Assembly (NCBI GenBank): GCA_039654915.1
Contig: CM077600.1
Coordinates: 32,993,992 to 33,057,991, forward strand
Length of the DNA stretch: 64,000 nt
Direction of reading: 5' to 3'
DNA from: Aquilaria yunnanensis
Taxonomy: Eukaryota > Streptophyta > Magnoliopsida > Malvales > Thymelaeaceae
Shown piece by piece: positions 12,801 to 24,468 of the stretch. The first letter of the stretch is position 1. Each line of letters starts with the position of its first letter. The notes beneath the pieces were generated by a model. It saw only the letters and a list, made by a program, of their open reading frames with translations. It did not search any database and was not told where the DNA came from. The translations under genes and the position numbers were made by a program.

Positions 12801-13135
12801 AATATAGTACCTCCTTCAATGGCCCGAAGTCTCTTCTCTATTGTTTCAAACTTTTGAGATTCTCCTTCTTCCTTTGGTAATGTCTTCTTCTCTTCATGTA
12901 CAGTGTCTTGTTTCAGGTGAATGCTAATGGACGGACCTAGTTCTTGAAATAGATTTTCTTGAACTGAGATTCATTGTGGGGTGAATCCCGGAGGATAAGT
13001 AGGATCTTGTGGTTCTTTGATAGGAACTTGAGTTGTTTTCCCCTTGATTAGCTTCATCAATTGTCTCATTTGTTCGGCCATGCTTTCTATCTTGGACTCC
13101 ATATCTATGAGATGTCCTTCGGTTTGTTCTGCCAT
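9840..13135 (-). pseudogene. gag-protease of E1, multiply broken
   Basis: Homologous to the intact 1103-aa ORF at 30934-34245. Recognisable parts in order: N-terminal segment (start aligned at 13135), retrotransposon gag domain (about 12790-12200), PNRPNDYP-type repeats (about 12120-12030), a CDFHDSKSHSIQEC zinc-knuckle-like motif (about 11550), aspartic protease with IDNGSALNV (about 10760) and a G-patch-like segment (about 10260). Stops include CAG to TAG near 11035, TGG to TAG near 12553 and CGA to TGA near 12975. A one-base deletion near 11800 shifts the frame. Confidence 0.9.
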
Positions 13136-13326
13136 TAATCTTGTTTGGAGCCGAGTTGAATATCGGTGTTGAGGTCCAATTTTACCTTTTTAAAGTAAGA
13201 TTTATTTTATTAGATTCTATGTGTATGTGATTGATGTAATGCATGTATGCAATGAATATTGTAAGTACTCGGTGAAAGAAGGACTATAGTGGAAATTCTC
13301 AATTACATTCACAAGAGAATTGTTTC

Positions 13327-15021
13327 TTAAAAGAAACGGCCCAAAGTACAATATTGTTTTCTGGCTTTAGAAATGAACTCCATCATTTTTTGAACAGTTA
13401 ATGATGGAGTAGGACAGCTTAGTTCTTCTAATTCTTTAGCTTCTTCGCCCATTTGTTGGGCTTGCTGTGTAACTTTCCTGACTTCTGCCAAAAATACTTG
13501 TAGTTGATCTTGAGAAAGTTTGTATTAATCTTCCCAATATCTTGCTCTCATATCTTTTTGATCAGTTTCCTCAACCAATTGGGAGATGATTTGTTTTTGG
13601 CATTCAATTTTCTCTTCAAGGTGTTGTGTTTTGTGACTGAGTTGTTGCATATCGAGGAGCATTCTCTTGTTTTTCTCCTTTTCTTCCTCTAATTCTTTTT
13701 CAAACTCTCTTTTTGCCAGTTTTTTGTGAATCTCGTCGGGCAGCACTATTCCTTCTTTTCGGTTACTTCTCCATTCATAGTAGGCGGTGGGAGAAAGAAT
13801 AGGGCCGGACTTCAATATGAATAGTCTTTTCCATGCGACTGAAATACCCATTGCGTACTTATTTGACATTGGATCTTCGTGTGAAAATTCCAATTTACTC
13901 AGATTGTGCGTCATAGGTATAAACTACATGGACCCAAACTGTTTTCGTACTTGAGCCGGGGCATAACTTGTTCTTCCCCATATACCTAGGAGAGGAACCC
14001 ACGGGCAATTGGCACAATGATAGACAACACGGCTAGAGGTGGACCAGGGGGCTCTCCATTCAATTTGTGTTTCAGTGATGTTCTTAAAATAATCAATCCA
14101 TGCTTCCTTACTGTCGTGATGAGTGGATTCACTTTTCAAGAAGGCTTCGATTGGGATGAAGTCCTTTGAAAAGCGATTTCCGAAATGTTGTTTATCACAA
14201 GAAAGGTGGCTTTTGATCCATACGTTGAGAAGGTGAGAACATCCCATGAATTTGCCCCCTATTTGGCGACAGTAGTTTAATGCCCTGATGGTTTCACATA
14301 GGATAACTGAAGTCGGATTCACTTGAGCGTTGCAGACTTGCTCGAATAGCGAGATGACGTCTACTTCAATGAATCCGATAATTCTTGGAAAGATTACCAA
14401 ACCATATATTGCCAAGGCGAAAAGCTTACGTCTTTGATCCTTTTGAGGGAGAGAGTGGCTCAATTGCTTTAAATCATTCCAACTGATGAATTTTCGATAC
14501 CCCTTCGTCGAGAATTTGGATTGAAGACTAGAAGTAGGCACATCCACCAGTTTTGCCAGGGCTCGATGAGGCTCAATTCTCCTGCCATAATGGTACAACT
14601 CCACTGGATAATCAGAGGACCAGCCCAAGAGGTTATTGTATTCTTCTATAGTTGGAACCAGATCCATCTTGTTGAAGGAAAAACACCGATAATACGGATC
14701 CCAGTACTGTATTAGTGCCCGGATAAGTGATGCATCGATGGTGATTTTTAGTAGGCGAGCGACATGACCATACTTTGACGTGAATGCTTCCCGATTTGCA
14801 GAGCTCCAACTATTCCACACTCGAAATAATTCAGTTATGTCGTTCTGATTTATACGGACCGATACCTGGTCCTTGAGCTGTACGTGAGAGTGGGGCGTCA
14901 GAGAATCTCTATGGAGCTTTTGGGCCGTTTCGGAGAATTCCATAGCCTCGGGCTGAGTTTCTATTATTGTGTCATTCCATGATCCACTAACAACCGTGGA
15001 AAGGTATTTGAGAACGTCCAT
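13327..15021 (-). pseudogene. ORF1 upstream of gag in E1, broken
   Basis: Homologous to the intact 564-aa ORF1 at 29051-30745. The start aligns at 15021. The first 365 codons are open to 13924, then a stop and a short shift separate the coiled-coil part (13914-13525), and a further stop precedes the end near 13327. An additional ORF before gag is characteristic of Ogre-type elements, and its function is not established. It resembles plant retroelement-linked proteins of the DUF7745 type, by recollection of that family only. Confidence 0.8.
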
Positions 15022-15624
15022 GATAGTAATTCTTTCACCAAATACTTATCTTTAATGAATGATATGTCTATGCCGGAAAAACAAAAAAAAAAAACAGAGT
15101 TAGCAAAAGGTAATACACAGGATCATATAAACATATAGATAAAAAATGCCTATGGTAATTGGAACCGAAATATAGGAGTTTCTTATTGACTGGTTCTACG
15201 GTAGAGTGAGGAATTCTATATGCAGAAGGTAGTTTATCAAAAAGGCAAGGGATAGTTCCCGAATCCCATCACTAAATTATAGTGACAGCCCAATTCCTTA
15301 CCCTCTAGGGTTTATGTAAGAAAATGATTAATTCGAGTCATAGCTTTTCGTGGGCCCATGCAGAGACTAACCGTCTCAGGAGGCAATACACTACTTTGCT
15401 ACTTTGAAACCGATGAAGGCTTGGAGACCATGGCCTCACAAGGACAACAACACCAATTCTGCTTAGAAAGAACGTGTTCGATTTGAGGAAGCTCGGGTAT
15501 AGAGCTTCATGTCGTGAATGCATTATGCATGTTTACTTAAGTAGATATAACATATAAATCCACATAAAAATAAGCAAAGTAAATCAAAACAAATCAACTT
15601 CTAGGCTTGACTCACTAACATAGT

Positions 15625-15643
15625 TTACCCAGTGGAGTCGCCA
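15625..15643 (-). other. Primer-binding site of E1
   Basis: On the minus strand it begins TGGCGACTCCACTGGG, three bases after the end of the 5' LTR. It matches the site of the intact element at 28429-28447 except for changes at its far end. The tRNA-Arg assignment follows what I recall for Ogre/Tat elements. Confidence 0.75.
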
Positions 15644-15646
15644 AGC

Positions 15647-17360
15647 TGTGGCAACGTGCGGGGTTTTCGGGACTCACCACCAATCGGTTTTCGCTCACGT
15701 CGATTGGACACCTAAAAAATTGGTTTGCGAAAGTTCGGGGGTTCGGGAGTACGGTTACGTTAAAATAACTCTATTTTAACGCCCAAAATTGGTACCTTAG
15801 TTGATTTTAATTTTGCTTTACTTGCTTTTAAGTTAATTTTCAAAACAGAAATTTTAACTGAATTAGTCGGATGTGGATTTTTAAATTAATATGGGCTTCA
15901 AAATCTTCGGTAATTAATTTGTATAATTTTTATAAACTCGATATTTTCCGAACCATGGATTCTATCGAACCACCCGGATACGGAATTTGATGAAATTTTA
16001 ATTAAATATTTTAATCCATATTATAAATTCTGCTGAATTATCTGAATATGGATTTTTATCTAGATATTTAATTTTTATTTTCCAAACCGTGAATCCTGTC
16101 GGATTATCCGGATATGGAAATTAGTAATTTAAATTTTTAATTTTTATTTTATTAAATTAATTATTAATTTATCTTTTTGTCATAATTTTTATGAATTTTT
16201 TTTTATTTTTAATGTTAACTTATTTTAATTTTTAAAAAAAATTATTTTATTTTTTTTATTTCTTTTCTTTCTTTTTCTTTCCTTTTTTTTCTTCTTTTCT
16301 TTCTTTTATTCTTTTTTCTTATTCTTTTTCTTTCTTCTTTTCTTTCTTTTGATTGTTTGGTGAAAGATCTTTTTCTTTTTTTTTCTTTTTAAGTAATTAC
16401 TTAATTTATAAAGGAACCAAAAAGTAATTATTTAATTATCTAATATCAAGATTTTTTATTTATTTAATAAAGAAACCAAAGAGTTATATATTTTTTTAAA
16501 AACAATAAGTAAAAGAAAAGTATTGATATTGATATTTTTTAATTTTGACAAAAGATTTTAAAGTAATTATTGAAATTTTTTTTGGTAAAATTTTATTATT
16601 ATTATTATTATTATTATGATTGGATATTTTATCTTATTTAAGAAAAAATTTGATATTTTTTATTATTATCTTTGACACTTTATTTTATTTAAAAGTTTGA
16701 TATTTTTCCAAACCATGGATCCTGTCAGATCATTTGGATATGAAATTTAATTTAATTTTTTGTTTATTTAATTAATTATTTTTAATAATTTTAATATTTA
16801 TTATTATTATTTTAATTTAATTTTTATAAAAAAAATTTATCTAATCCATAAATTTTAAAGATATACTTAATTAAGATTTTTATTTTTGGAATTATCTAAT
16901 TAAGATTTTTTAATAAAAGGAATAAAAGGTTAACTTTTTAAAGAAATAAAAAATAAATAAAAAATATGTGTTCCAAAATAATAGAGCATGGGGGCTTTGT
17001 AAATAAAATGGATTCTTGATTAGTCCTAAAAAATAAGGTTAATTATTCACATAAAAAAAAAGCTTCTTCTTTTATTTTGTTATTATTTTATTTTTTTTAT
17101 AGCTAAAAATGAAATAAGTTTAACCATCTAAAAAAAATTACATAAAGTAAATAAAGGACAATAAATAAATAAAGTGGGGGCTTTTTGGCCATCCACTTAA
17201 AAAATTGCACAAATTAAATAACATATGCAAATAAATAAATAAATAAACAAATAAAAAGCACATAAAGTAAATAAAGGAAAGTTAAAGGACAATAAATAAA
17301 TAAAAAAAATAAAATGGGGCTTTTTGGCCATCCACAAAAAATATGAGGTATAACCTTCCA

Positions 17361-17399
<39 letters not shown>

Positions 17400-18781
17400 G
17401 TTAGTTGTTAGTAATTAGTTCTGCAAAAATTAAAAGGTTAGTGACTTATAATGGAATAATAATAATAATAGTAATAATAATAAAAGTTAGTTGTTAGTAA
17501 TTAGTTCTGCAAAAATTAAAAGGTTAGTGACTTATAATGGAATAATAATAATAATAAAAGTTAGTTGTTAGTAATTAGTTCTGCAAAAATTAAAAGGTTA
17601 GTGACTTATAATGGAATAATAATAATAATAGTAATAATAATAAAAGTTAGTTGTTAGTAATTAGTTCTGCAAAAATTAAAAGGTTTGTGACCAAAATGAA
17701 TAATCATGCAAAGATGAAGGATTAAAACAGGGTTTACCCAAAAAATTAAAATTTGAAATTGGCGGGTCGGTTAACGTTTCTAGCCGAAATGATTTCATTT
17801 TTTTTTCTTTGTTTTCCGGCGACGATGACGGAGGAGGACCCTGGGCTGGCTTCGTCATCGACGGGCTAACAAGACGGAGGTGGAACGATGGCCGGAGGGA
17901 GAGAGATTGAGGGAAATGAAGAGGGAGAGGAAGAAAGAGAGAGGGACAAACCGGCGGAGGGCGAGACGCGGGGGTGGTTGGCGATGGAGGAGGGCAAGAC
18001 GCGGGGGGGGGTGGTTGGCGACGGAGGAGTGTGAGACGCGAAGGTGCGGTGGCTGGTAACGGAAGGCGAGACGCAGTAAAAACGGAGGTTGACGGATGAG
18101 GGAAACAGTGGACTGAAAGAGAGAAAAGGAAAGTTTTTAGTTTTCTGGGAAGAGGGAGGAGAGGTCAGAGATTGTTTCTACAGTTTTTCCTTTTTTTTAA
18201 ATGGAGCTCTAATCTTGATTTTTTTTGTGGTTTCTTCACAGATTTCCACCCCTATTTATAGGGGAAGGAGGCCTGAATTTCTATGATTAAAAAAATTTTA
18301 AATTTAATTAAAAACAGACTTATCTCTTAATTTGGTAAAATGACAATTTCAGTCCTTTATGTCTCTTTAACTTTGGGGATGTTCCTGAAACTTCTGATTG
18401 AGATAATTTTATCTTTTTCTGCCAATTTGGGCCAAAAATGTCGATTTGGCCCAAAATTGATGCGAAAAACTACCAAATGCTCCTGCAACTTTCAGATTTT
18501 GTCAAATTTCCCAAAACTTCTTAATTTTGTCATTTTTACCCCAAACTTTTCAATTTTGTCATTTTTAGTTTTTTTTTTCATACATACATATATACACACA
18601 CATATCATTTTTAACTAAACCCTTATAAAATAAAATGTATTTTAAACTAATTAACTTAATTTAAATTTTTTCAGTAATAATAATAATTAATTAATAATTA
18701 ATTAATTAATAATAATAATTGTTTAATAAAAAATTAAATTTTTTTTTTTAAAAAATGGTCGGACGAAATTAGGTGTCAATA
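15647..18781 (-). repeat. 5' LTR of E1 (3.1 kb)
   Basis: On the element strand it runs from TATTGACAC (18781) to CGTTGCCACA (15647). It is AT-rich with a GC-rich, CpG-rich block at about 17760-18090 followed on the minus strand by a TATA region (CCTATAAATAGGGG complement at about 18251-18264). Three copies of a motif related to AACCATGGATCCTG lie at about 15950, 16080 and 16700. A 24-nt stem-loop lies at 15758-15781. The flank right of 18781 begins agagt. The matching duplication on the left is outside the window. Confidence 0.88.
17355..17690. repeat. Tandem repeat within the E1 LTR
   Basis: Four units of (AAT)n followed by AAAGTTAGTTGTTAGTAATT and a TCTGCAAAAATTAAAAGGTT segment, with unit lengths varying mainly by the number of AAT triplets. 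The 5' LTR of the intact element has related AACTAAC and AATAATAAT sequence in the same region. Confidence 0.85.
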
Positions 18782-19288
18782 AGAGTTTCTTAAAAAATAA
18801 TTGATCAATTGATAAATATATAAAACTAAAATTACATTAAAATGATGAAATGCTCCATTAACTTGAAAAAGGTGAATTTTGAAAGTTCTATATTATTATA
18901 AAATGAACCTTATCACTTATTTAATTTTCTCTTTACTAGTTACCATTATAAGTTTTGAAAAAAAATGAGAGGAAAAAGTAGTAGCGAATTTTAAAAACCA
19001 ATTGACATTATTAATTAAAGTTGATTAAAAAATTGAAAATGTAAAAGAAAGTGCATACAAAAGAGATAGTATAGGGATAATTGTAAGTTTCTTAAAACCT
19101 CAGGTGAAAATTAGCACCAAAATGTATCACCAGCTCTACTTTTAGATCCTTTTCCGCATTTGTATGTTATGTATTATCTTGATGGCAAAAAGTAATGCAA
19201 ATACAGCATTGTTCTTCAGCTCTAACTACAAAAATGTGTGTATTCCCTTGTGCCCAAAGCTATTATTTCACTGCAGAGCAAACAACCC
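18782..19288. other. Unassigned DNA between E1 and the nested stack
   Basis: AT-rich sequence with no recognisable gene, repeat or element end. Confidence 0.5.
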
Positions 19289-19318
19289 CATGTGTTTTGT
19301 TTGTCCACTCTGAATGGT
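19289..19318 (+). repeat. Left arm of a 30-bp inverted repeat flanking the nested stack
   Basis: It begins CATGTGTTTTGT and ends CACTCTGAATGGT. The reverse complement is found at 54639-54668 with 29 of 30 bases identical. The two arms bracket the chromovirus gag remnants and everything nested in them. Confidence 0.75.
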
Positions 19319-19396
19319 CCTGGCATTTACAGAAACTGTATACATTTATCAGTGTAAGCATAATCTATTGCCTGTCAAAAATAAAAATATAGACAT

Positions 19397-19485
19397 GACC
19401 TAAGGAGACGGCCCTCATGAGAGCCAACATTGAAAAGGACTGAAAGGGTACCCTGGTTAGGTTCCTATATGGCCTCAACCTCAAT
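19397..19485 (+). pseudogene. Chromovirus gag fragment, left part split by the Athila insertion
   Basis: The frame from 19408 reads MRANIEKD-stop-KGTLVRF and then LYGLNLNI up to the Athila insertion point. The frame resumes at 53462 with NIIKLWPYMELEDMV. Together this is the conserved gag segment that precedes the zinc knuckle in plant Ty3/gypsy chromoviruses. It is decayed (an internal stop) and survives only as a host for later insertions. Confidence 0.75.
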
Positions 19486-19490
19486 ATAGC

Positions 19491-20956
19491 TGCTGCACTT
19501 TAGCAGTTGTAACCCAGGTGTAGGTTGTCGCAAGTAATAAAATCTTGGAAGTCCGAGTGTCGAACCACAGGAAAATGAATTAAGAAATACAAATTATAGA
19601 TTTGATAATAAGGAAAGATTTTGGTGCAAGGTATTAACATGTGTTGATTAAAAACTCAAATTATAATAAATAGCCAAGGTTAGGGGATCCACTTTTAGTA
19701 TATCGGTTATGATTAATTTAACTCATCTTATCACTCAATTGGGATCCACACATAAATGAGGTCTCAATCGGGGAATTTAGTTAGTATTAACTTTCATTGA
19801 TCTTAAAACACCAACACTTGTTAATGGGTTCAAGTATCCATCATGCCAACCTTTGTCTATAATAAATCAAGATTCCAATATAGCCAGCAGAGCCATGTTC
19901 TACAGAAGGAATCAAGTAGCTTTTGTGCCAATTATTGACTATGATGAATCAAGACTTCCACTTAACAATGAGGGAAGTTAAATAGATTAAAGAAGAAAAT
20001 ATGGTTAATGTTGTGATCCATTCAAATCAATCATAATCTTTATACCAAAAGCTTCACCCTTTCACTTTAGCAAAAAGAAGATTAGTTAGCCATGATAAAA
20101 GTAAACAACATGTAGAAAGATGGAATGAACATAAATTGAAAAATCAAAAGAAGAACAAGAAAAAGAACGAGAAAACACTTGGACAGAGCTTCGGTATTGA
20201 AAACTAGAACAAAACTAAAGAAGAAAAGCTAAAGGTGATACAATAACATAAAGGAGGCCTAAGAAATGGCATCCCTCTGTCCTCCCCCCCAAGGTGCCTA
20301 TTTATAGAGTTTTGGGGTGGGTGAAATGGTAAAATAGTAAAATGTAGGTAAATACAAATCAACAAAGGCGGGCTGCAACTTCTTTTAATTTTTCAACCAT
20401 TGTAGACATCGAATCAGCTCTTCCTCAAAGCATAGAACTTGTAGATCTCCTCATTAGCTTTGAATCAATGGCTTGCTCATTCAAATCGGACATCCATAAC
20501 TCAAGTTATAATTTTTCTACTGAAACTGCTCTTTAGCACATGAAAGAACGAATGGTCTCATCTATAATTAGATTTCGGCAATGAAAACAATCAAACTAGC
20601 TCACGGAATGAAGCACAGTTGAAGATCTATGTGTTGGCTTTTAGATGAATTTGGAATCACTCAGTTCCGACATTTACAGCTCCATATATTATTTTTTTTG
20701 TGAAGGGTCACCAAGTGATGATTTTACCTACATAAAAAAATAATTATTTAATATTAATGAATAGTAAAAATGTGTGTGAACAGCAAAATACGCATATGAA
20801 CAGTAAGTCGGTGAATAGTAAAAATGTGTATGAATAGTAAAAATGTGTGAATAGTAACCCGATGAAAAAATTCTCAGAATATAAAAATTAATCATACTTA
20901 AGGTGTATAATGATGATTTAAACCCTTAACAGTAATACACTTATGAGTATTCATCA
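19491..20956 (-). repeat. 3' LTR of the Athila element
   Basis: Homologous end to end with 52016-53456, sharing TGCTGCACT at the left and ATGAGTATTCATCA at the right, with many scattered substitutions and small indels. The divergence makes it clearly older than E2. Confidence 0.88.
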
Positions 20957-22600
20957 CACCCCCCAACCAGGTTCTTGCTAATCCCTAGCAAGTGTAACCT
21001 AAGAAAATAAATAAAAAACATAATCTAACAACTCATGACAAATCATGCTCTGAATATATAACACTTGTAAACTTGACTTGCAAGTAACTAATGAAAGGAA
21101 AAAAGGTTAAATCCTTGTTACCAAAGATAAATGATCACTTCCTAAGTATTTGCACTTATTTTAAAATGGGTTTGTGAACAATTTATATTGTGTGTCTCAA
21201 TCCGGTCCATTTTCACCCTCATTGGATTCCCAAAAAGGACTGCATGTAAATTTAAGTTCAATGGTCTTTATACAAGGTTGTAATGATACTAGGTTTAGTG
21301 AAAACAGGAATCGAATGGAGGCTTTTTAATGGTCGAGTTTAAAAGAACTAGTAATACAATGAACAATAAATGTGGGCACCTAAAACACTAAATACCCAAT
21401 TCAACCCTAGTCTCCAAGTCTTCTCCAAAACACAATTCCTTATCAACACATGAGTTTAGAAAATAAATATGATTGAGTTTTAAACTTGTCGAATTTAACA
21501 CTTTTTTTTTCTTCTCTCTTTTTTTTTTTTTTTTTACCTCTCTCCGTTTCAAAATGGCTGGCCTCATTTAACTTGCATAAATATTAAGGCTGAATTTTTT
21601 TTTTTCTTTCAAAATTGTCCCCCATGATTATGCATTTATCTGTCAAAAAAAGATAAAAGAAGATGTCTTTCATCTTTACTTTAGTATGGATTCACATGGG
21701 TATGAGCATATATAATTTTATTTGAAAGGAAAGAGAACAATTTTTTTTAGACTGCCACAAAAGAAAAAAAGGCTAAGTATTATGAAACGAAAGAGTGTTT
21801 TTTCATATTTTTTTTAACTTTATTTTGCGAGGGCTTTTTCTTATGATCTTACTTTTGCCTTTGTCTATTATAAATAACAAATCAACATTTGTTTAAAACT
21901 AAACCATCCAATGATACACACTCAATTTTTATTATTCAAGCTCAACTCACCCCAAATTTTTTTACTGATACAATTTAAGCACAAGATAACCCAATATATT
22001 CTGGAGTATGCCTCACATTTATTCTTTATTTTACCAAAAATAACACATTCATTTTAATTCTCTAAGCCCATAATCACATAAACATCACTAGTTCCAAAGA
22101 CAATAAAAGATTAAAATGAAGTAGAAGTGGTTAAACATATAAGATTCAAAGAAAGAATAAGGCTATAAGATTTAAAGTGGCTCACTAAGGGATAATATAA
22201 AATGTTGGCCTTTTGGTAAGTGGTTGGCCCTAAAATGCCATCTTCTTCCTTAAATTTACATACAAGAAGTGAGGTTACATGGGTCCTTAGGGTCACTCAT
22301 TCAAGCAAGGTCTAGCTCAAAACACAAAATAGGCACTCTCAATAAAGAAATTCACACATCCTAACAAACACTAAGGGCTCAAAAGTGCTCACCAGTTATT
22401 TATTTTCCTTAAGTAACAAGCAACATACTTTAACTGCTTTAAAAAATTAACAACCATTTTGAATTTACAAGGTATGCATCTAATGATGATATTTACATGA
22501 GTTGGGTTCCTAAATGTAAACAAACAACATAAATTCATGCTAAATATTCATACATGCAACTATTTATGCTTGCAAGAAAAAAAAATGTTATGCATGTCAC
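20957..22600 (-). other. Athila 3' non-coding region with polypurine tract
   Basis: On the minus strand CCTGGTTGGGGGGTG (20957-20971) abuts the LTR and is the likely polypurine tract. The rest is AT-rich, with long T runs at about 21505-21535 and no conserved coding sequence. An envelope-like ORF of the kind found in some Athila elements is not recognisable. Confidence 0.6.
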
Positions 22601-22945
22601 ACAAAATAGGATACATCTCAAGAGTAAAAAATTACACTTTACTTAGCCATCATAAACTAAGTGCTTTGTCTAATGGTTTTAATATCAGCATAAGAGAAAC
22701 TAAACTAAAAAAAAAATCAAATATCAACTAACCCTCCCCCCAACCAAATTAAGACATTGTCCCCAATGTCAAAACATAGATATTAAGAGTGAAGAAGAAA
22801 TTACCTGAAATGGTAGTTATTGAAAATGAGAAACCTAAAATAACTTAAACCAAAATAAAAAAAATGCTGATAGTAAAATTAAAAGACAAGATAAACAGTT
22901 CCACAAGTCCGATTGCTCTGTTCCATAGTGCTTCATTACTTATTA
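22600..22945 (-). repeat. LOG-trailer fragment of Tat/Ogre cargo inside the Athila element
   Basis: Positions 22604-22705 and 22860-22945 match the sequence after LOG in E1 (about 1060-1165 and 1221-1292). They are separated by about 150 bases with CCTCCCCCCAACCAAATTAAG and TTGTCCCCAATGTC, which looks like Athila 3' sequence. The LOG coding region itself is absent: homology jumps at about 22950-22990 to the sequence that lies before LOG in E1. Confidence 0.7.
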
Positions 22946-23059
22946 AGGATTGACAGCCTGTAAAATAAAAATAAAATAAAATGACATTAATGTATAGTAG
23001 TTGTGATTGTGGCTCACATCTTTCACTGGTTTTACATCCAGTAACAGCTTCAACGCCTT

Positions 23060-23608
23060 CTATGAGTCAAAGATATACTTCCCATCCAGTTTTCTTATAA
23101 ACTGGCAAACATAGTCGTTTAAAGTCAAATTCTCAAGACTATAACACTTTCGTTCTCTATAAAAATCCTCTATAAACCAAGAATTTCACGTTGCACTAAT
23201 CTACAAGAATGGCTTTTAAGAGTCAATTGGATATCATCTAAAAATTCCTTACGCAGGCCATTCTTAATGAATTTTCTTTTATCATCTCGATTTTTGGACA
23301 TCATCCCTAAAGAATAACATTTAGTATCACAATTTCATCGACTACATTTGTGACAGACGCATAACCTTTTTGCTCTTCATTTTTTGACATAAACGCTTTT
23401 GCCTAAGCTAGGCATGTAGGGCATAAATACATCTGAAATTTCACCAGCCAAACAGACCTTAGTTTCAATTAACCACCGCACATTTTCAGGAATGCCTTTG
23501 TGCATCAAAACTTTGAATCTTTTCACATCTAGCTTAATAAATCCTTTTAAGAACATTTATTGGGAGAGAGGGAAAGTATTTTTGGAAAGCAAAAAGAACA
23601 GAATCCAT
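23060..23608 (-). pseudogene. Cysteine-rich nucleic-acid-binding-like protein, copy inside the Athila element
   Basis: Same 549-bp length and same flanking sequence as the copies in E1 and E2, including the gacttgagag-ccacggagtaccgtatcc leader at about 23650-23700. It is decayed by many transitions, for example within the cysteine cluster region at about 23330-23370 and the early arginine codon, and no long frame remains. Its presence in an Athila element, in the same orientation, is unexpected for Tat/Ogre cargo. Confidence 0.75.
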
Positions 23609-23772
23609 TGGTGAGAAAAAATTGAGGGAAGAGAGAAAGAAAAGGACACTAAGATAACCAACTTGAGAGCCACAGAGTACCGTATCCACCACTTAACCGA
23701 GAAGAAATGGATCATACTTTTTGACAATTTTCAAAGGCTTTGTAGAATGCATGTGCGTCTTAAAAAAAAGGG

Positions 23773-24015
23773 CTAATAAAATCCAAACTGCAAAATCTTT
23801 ACAGTTTTTTTCTTTGACAAAACACACCCCTCACACATTTTAGAATTACAAAATTCAATGACACCTTTGACCTTGTCCTCAGGTATGCATCTCCTAAATA
23901 TCTGATTATGGCAGTATTTGAGAAGATAAGAGTCATTCCAGTGAAAATTTTTCACCTTATATAAAAATTTCTTATTATCTTGGATACTCCATTGAGCTAG
24001 TATTTGTTCTGTCAC
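23773..24015 (-). pseudogene. Athila integrase N-terminal (zinc-binding) fragment
   Basis: The 80-residue frame includes FLYKVKNFHWNDSYLLKYC and QIFRRCIPEDKVKG, followed by SKKKTVKILQFGFY. This is the segment just before and across the HHCC zinc-binding domain in Athila-type pol. The histidine and cysteine ligands are largely lost (FCNSKMCEGC where CH...GGH is expected). It is bounded on both sides by Tat/Ogre cargo-leader sequence, so it is a fragment of a mosaic. Confidence 0.65.
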
Positions 24016-24019
24016 TAGA

Positions 24020-24195
24020 AAGTTGATAATATTAGCAAATCAAGGTATTGTAGTGACAGAAAATATAAATTTGTCAGGAAAAAAATAATTTATGGGTACA
24101 GCCTCAATTGTTGAATTTGTTGTCAGTCTTAACAAATAGTCGATGACAATATTTTTGGAGTCATTCTTACCATTGATCACAATGTTGAATTCTTG
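24020..24195 (-). repeat. Tat/Ogre cargo-leader fragment inside the Athila element
   Basis: GCCTCAATTGTTGAATT and GTCGATGACAATATTT at about 24095-24160 match the 120-bp leader repeats of E1 (about 4800-5060). This piece lies between the Athila protease/RT fragment and the integrase fragment. Confidence 0.55.
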
Positions 24196-24207
24196 GAGTA
24201 ATTTGAT

Positions 24208-24463
24208 CTAACGTATCAACCTTGATTTAGCATCTTTCTTTGACGTTAGGTACTTCAAGTCTTTGGTTAAGAGCTTTAACTTTATTGTAGGGATTTGATT
24301 TTGCTCCTCAACTTTTAGTTTCCAACATGTGTTTCCTTCTACTTCTTTGATGTGGTTTTTCACAAAAGTGTCAATGATGCAAACTTTCTCATTTTCATCT
24401 TCCTTTTCTGGAGGTTGCTTAAGCAAGTTAAAAACAATTAACTCCAATTTCACATTTCCAAAT
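24208..24463 (-). pseudogene. Athila protease-to-RT linker fragment, right-hand neighbour of the E2 insertion
   Basis: Reads LTFGNVKLELIVFNLLKQPPE on from the E2 target site. The upstream half of the same frame is at 49633-49690 (FLAIYNALINCRNGLMKLT). The frame joins across the 5-bp duplication, showing that E2 landed inside Athila coding sequence. It degenerates at about 24208, and the RT core is missing. Confidence 0.75.
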
Positions 24464-24468
24464 GTCAG
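24464..24468. repeat. Target-site duplication of E2 (GTCAG), left copy
   Basis: GTCAG immediately before TGTTGACAC of the 5' LTR. The same five bases follow the 3' LTR at 49628-49632. Confidence 0.9.

Larger units (their letters stand above)
1..18781 (-). mobile_element. E1: decayed Tat/Ogre-type Ty3/gypsy LTR retrotransposon, 3' LTR truncated by window edge
   Basis: The element reads right to left: 5' LTR (15647-18781), PBS, extra ORF1, gag-pro, pol, three copies of a 182-aa cysteine-rich gene, a LOG-like gene, hairpin repeats, polypurine tract, 3' LTR (1-226). Its order matches the intact element at 24469-49627 throughout. Every coding region is broken by stops or frameshifts, so it is not autonomous. 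The two visible LTR ends differ by substitutions and small indels, so the insertion is old. Both LTRs begin TATTGACA where the young element has TGTTGACA. The left target-site duplication lies outside the window. The Tat/Ogre assignment rests on the extra ORF before gag, dual RNase H, long LTRs and the PBS. Confidence 0.9.

Noticed and set aside
19195..19392. 65-codon frame left of the Athila LTR
   Set aside because: It has no recognisable motif and runs across the inverted-repeat arm. It is likely chance.
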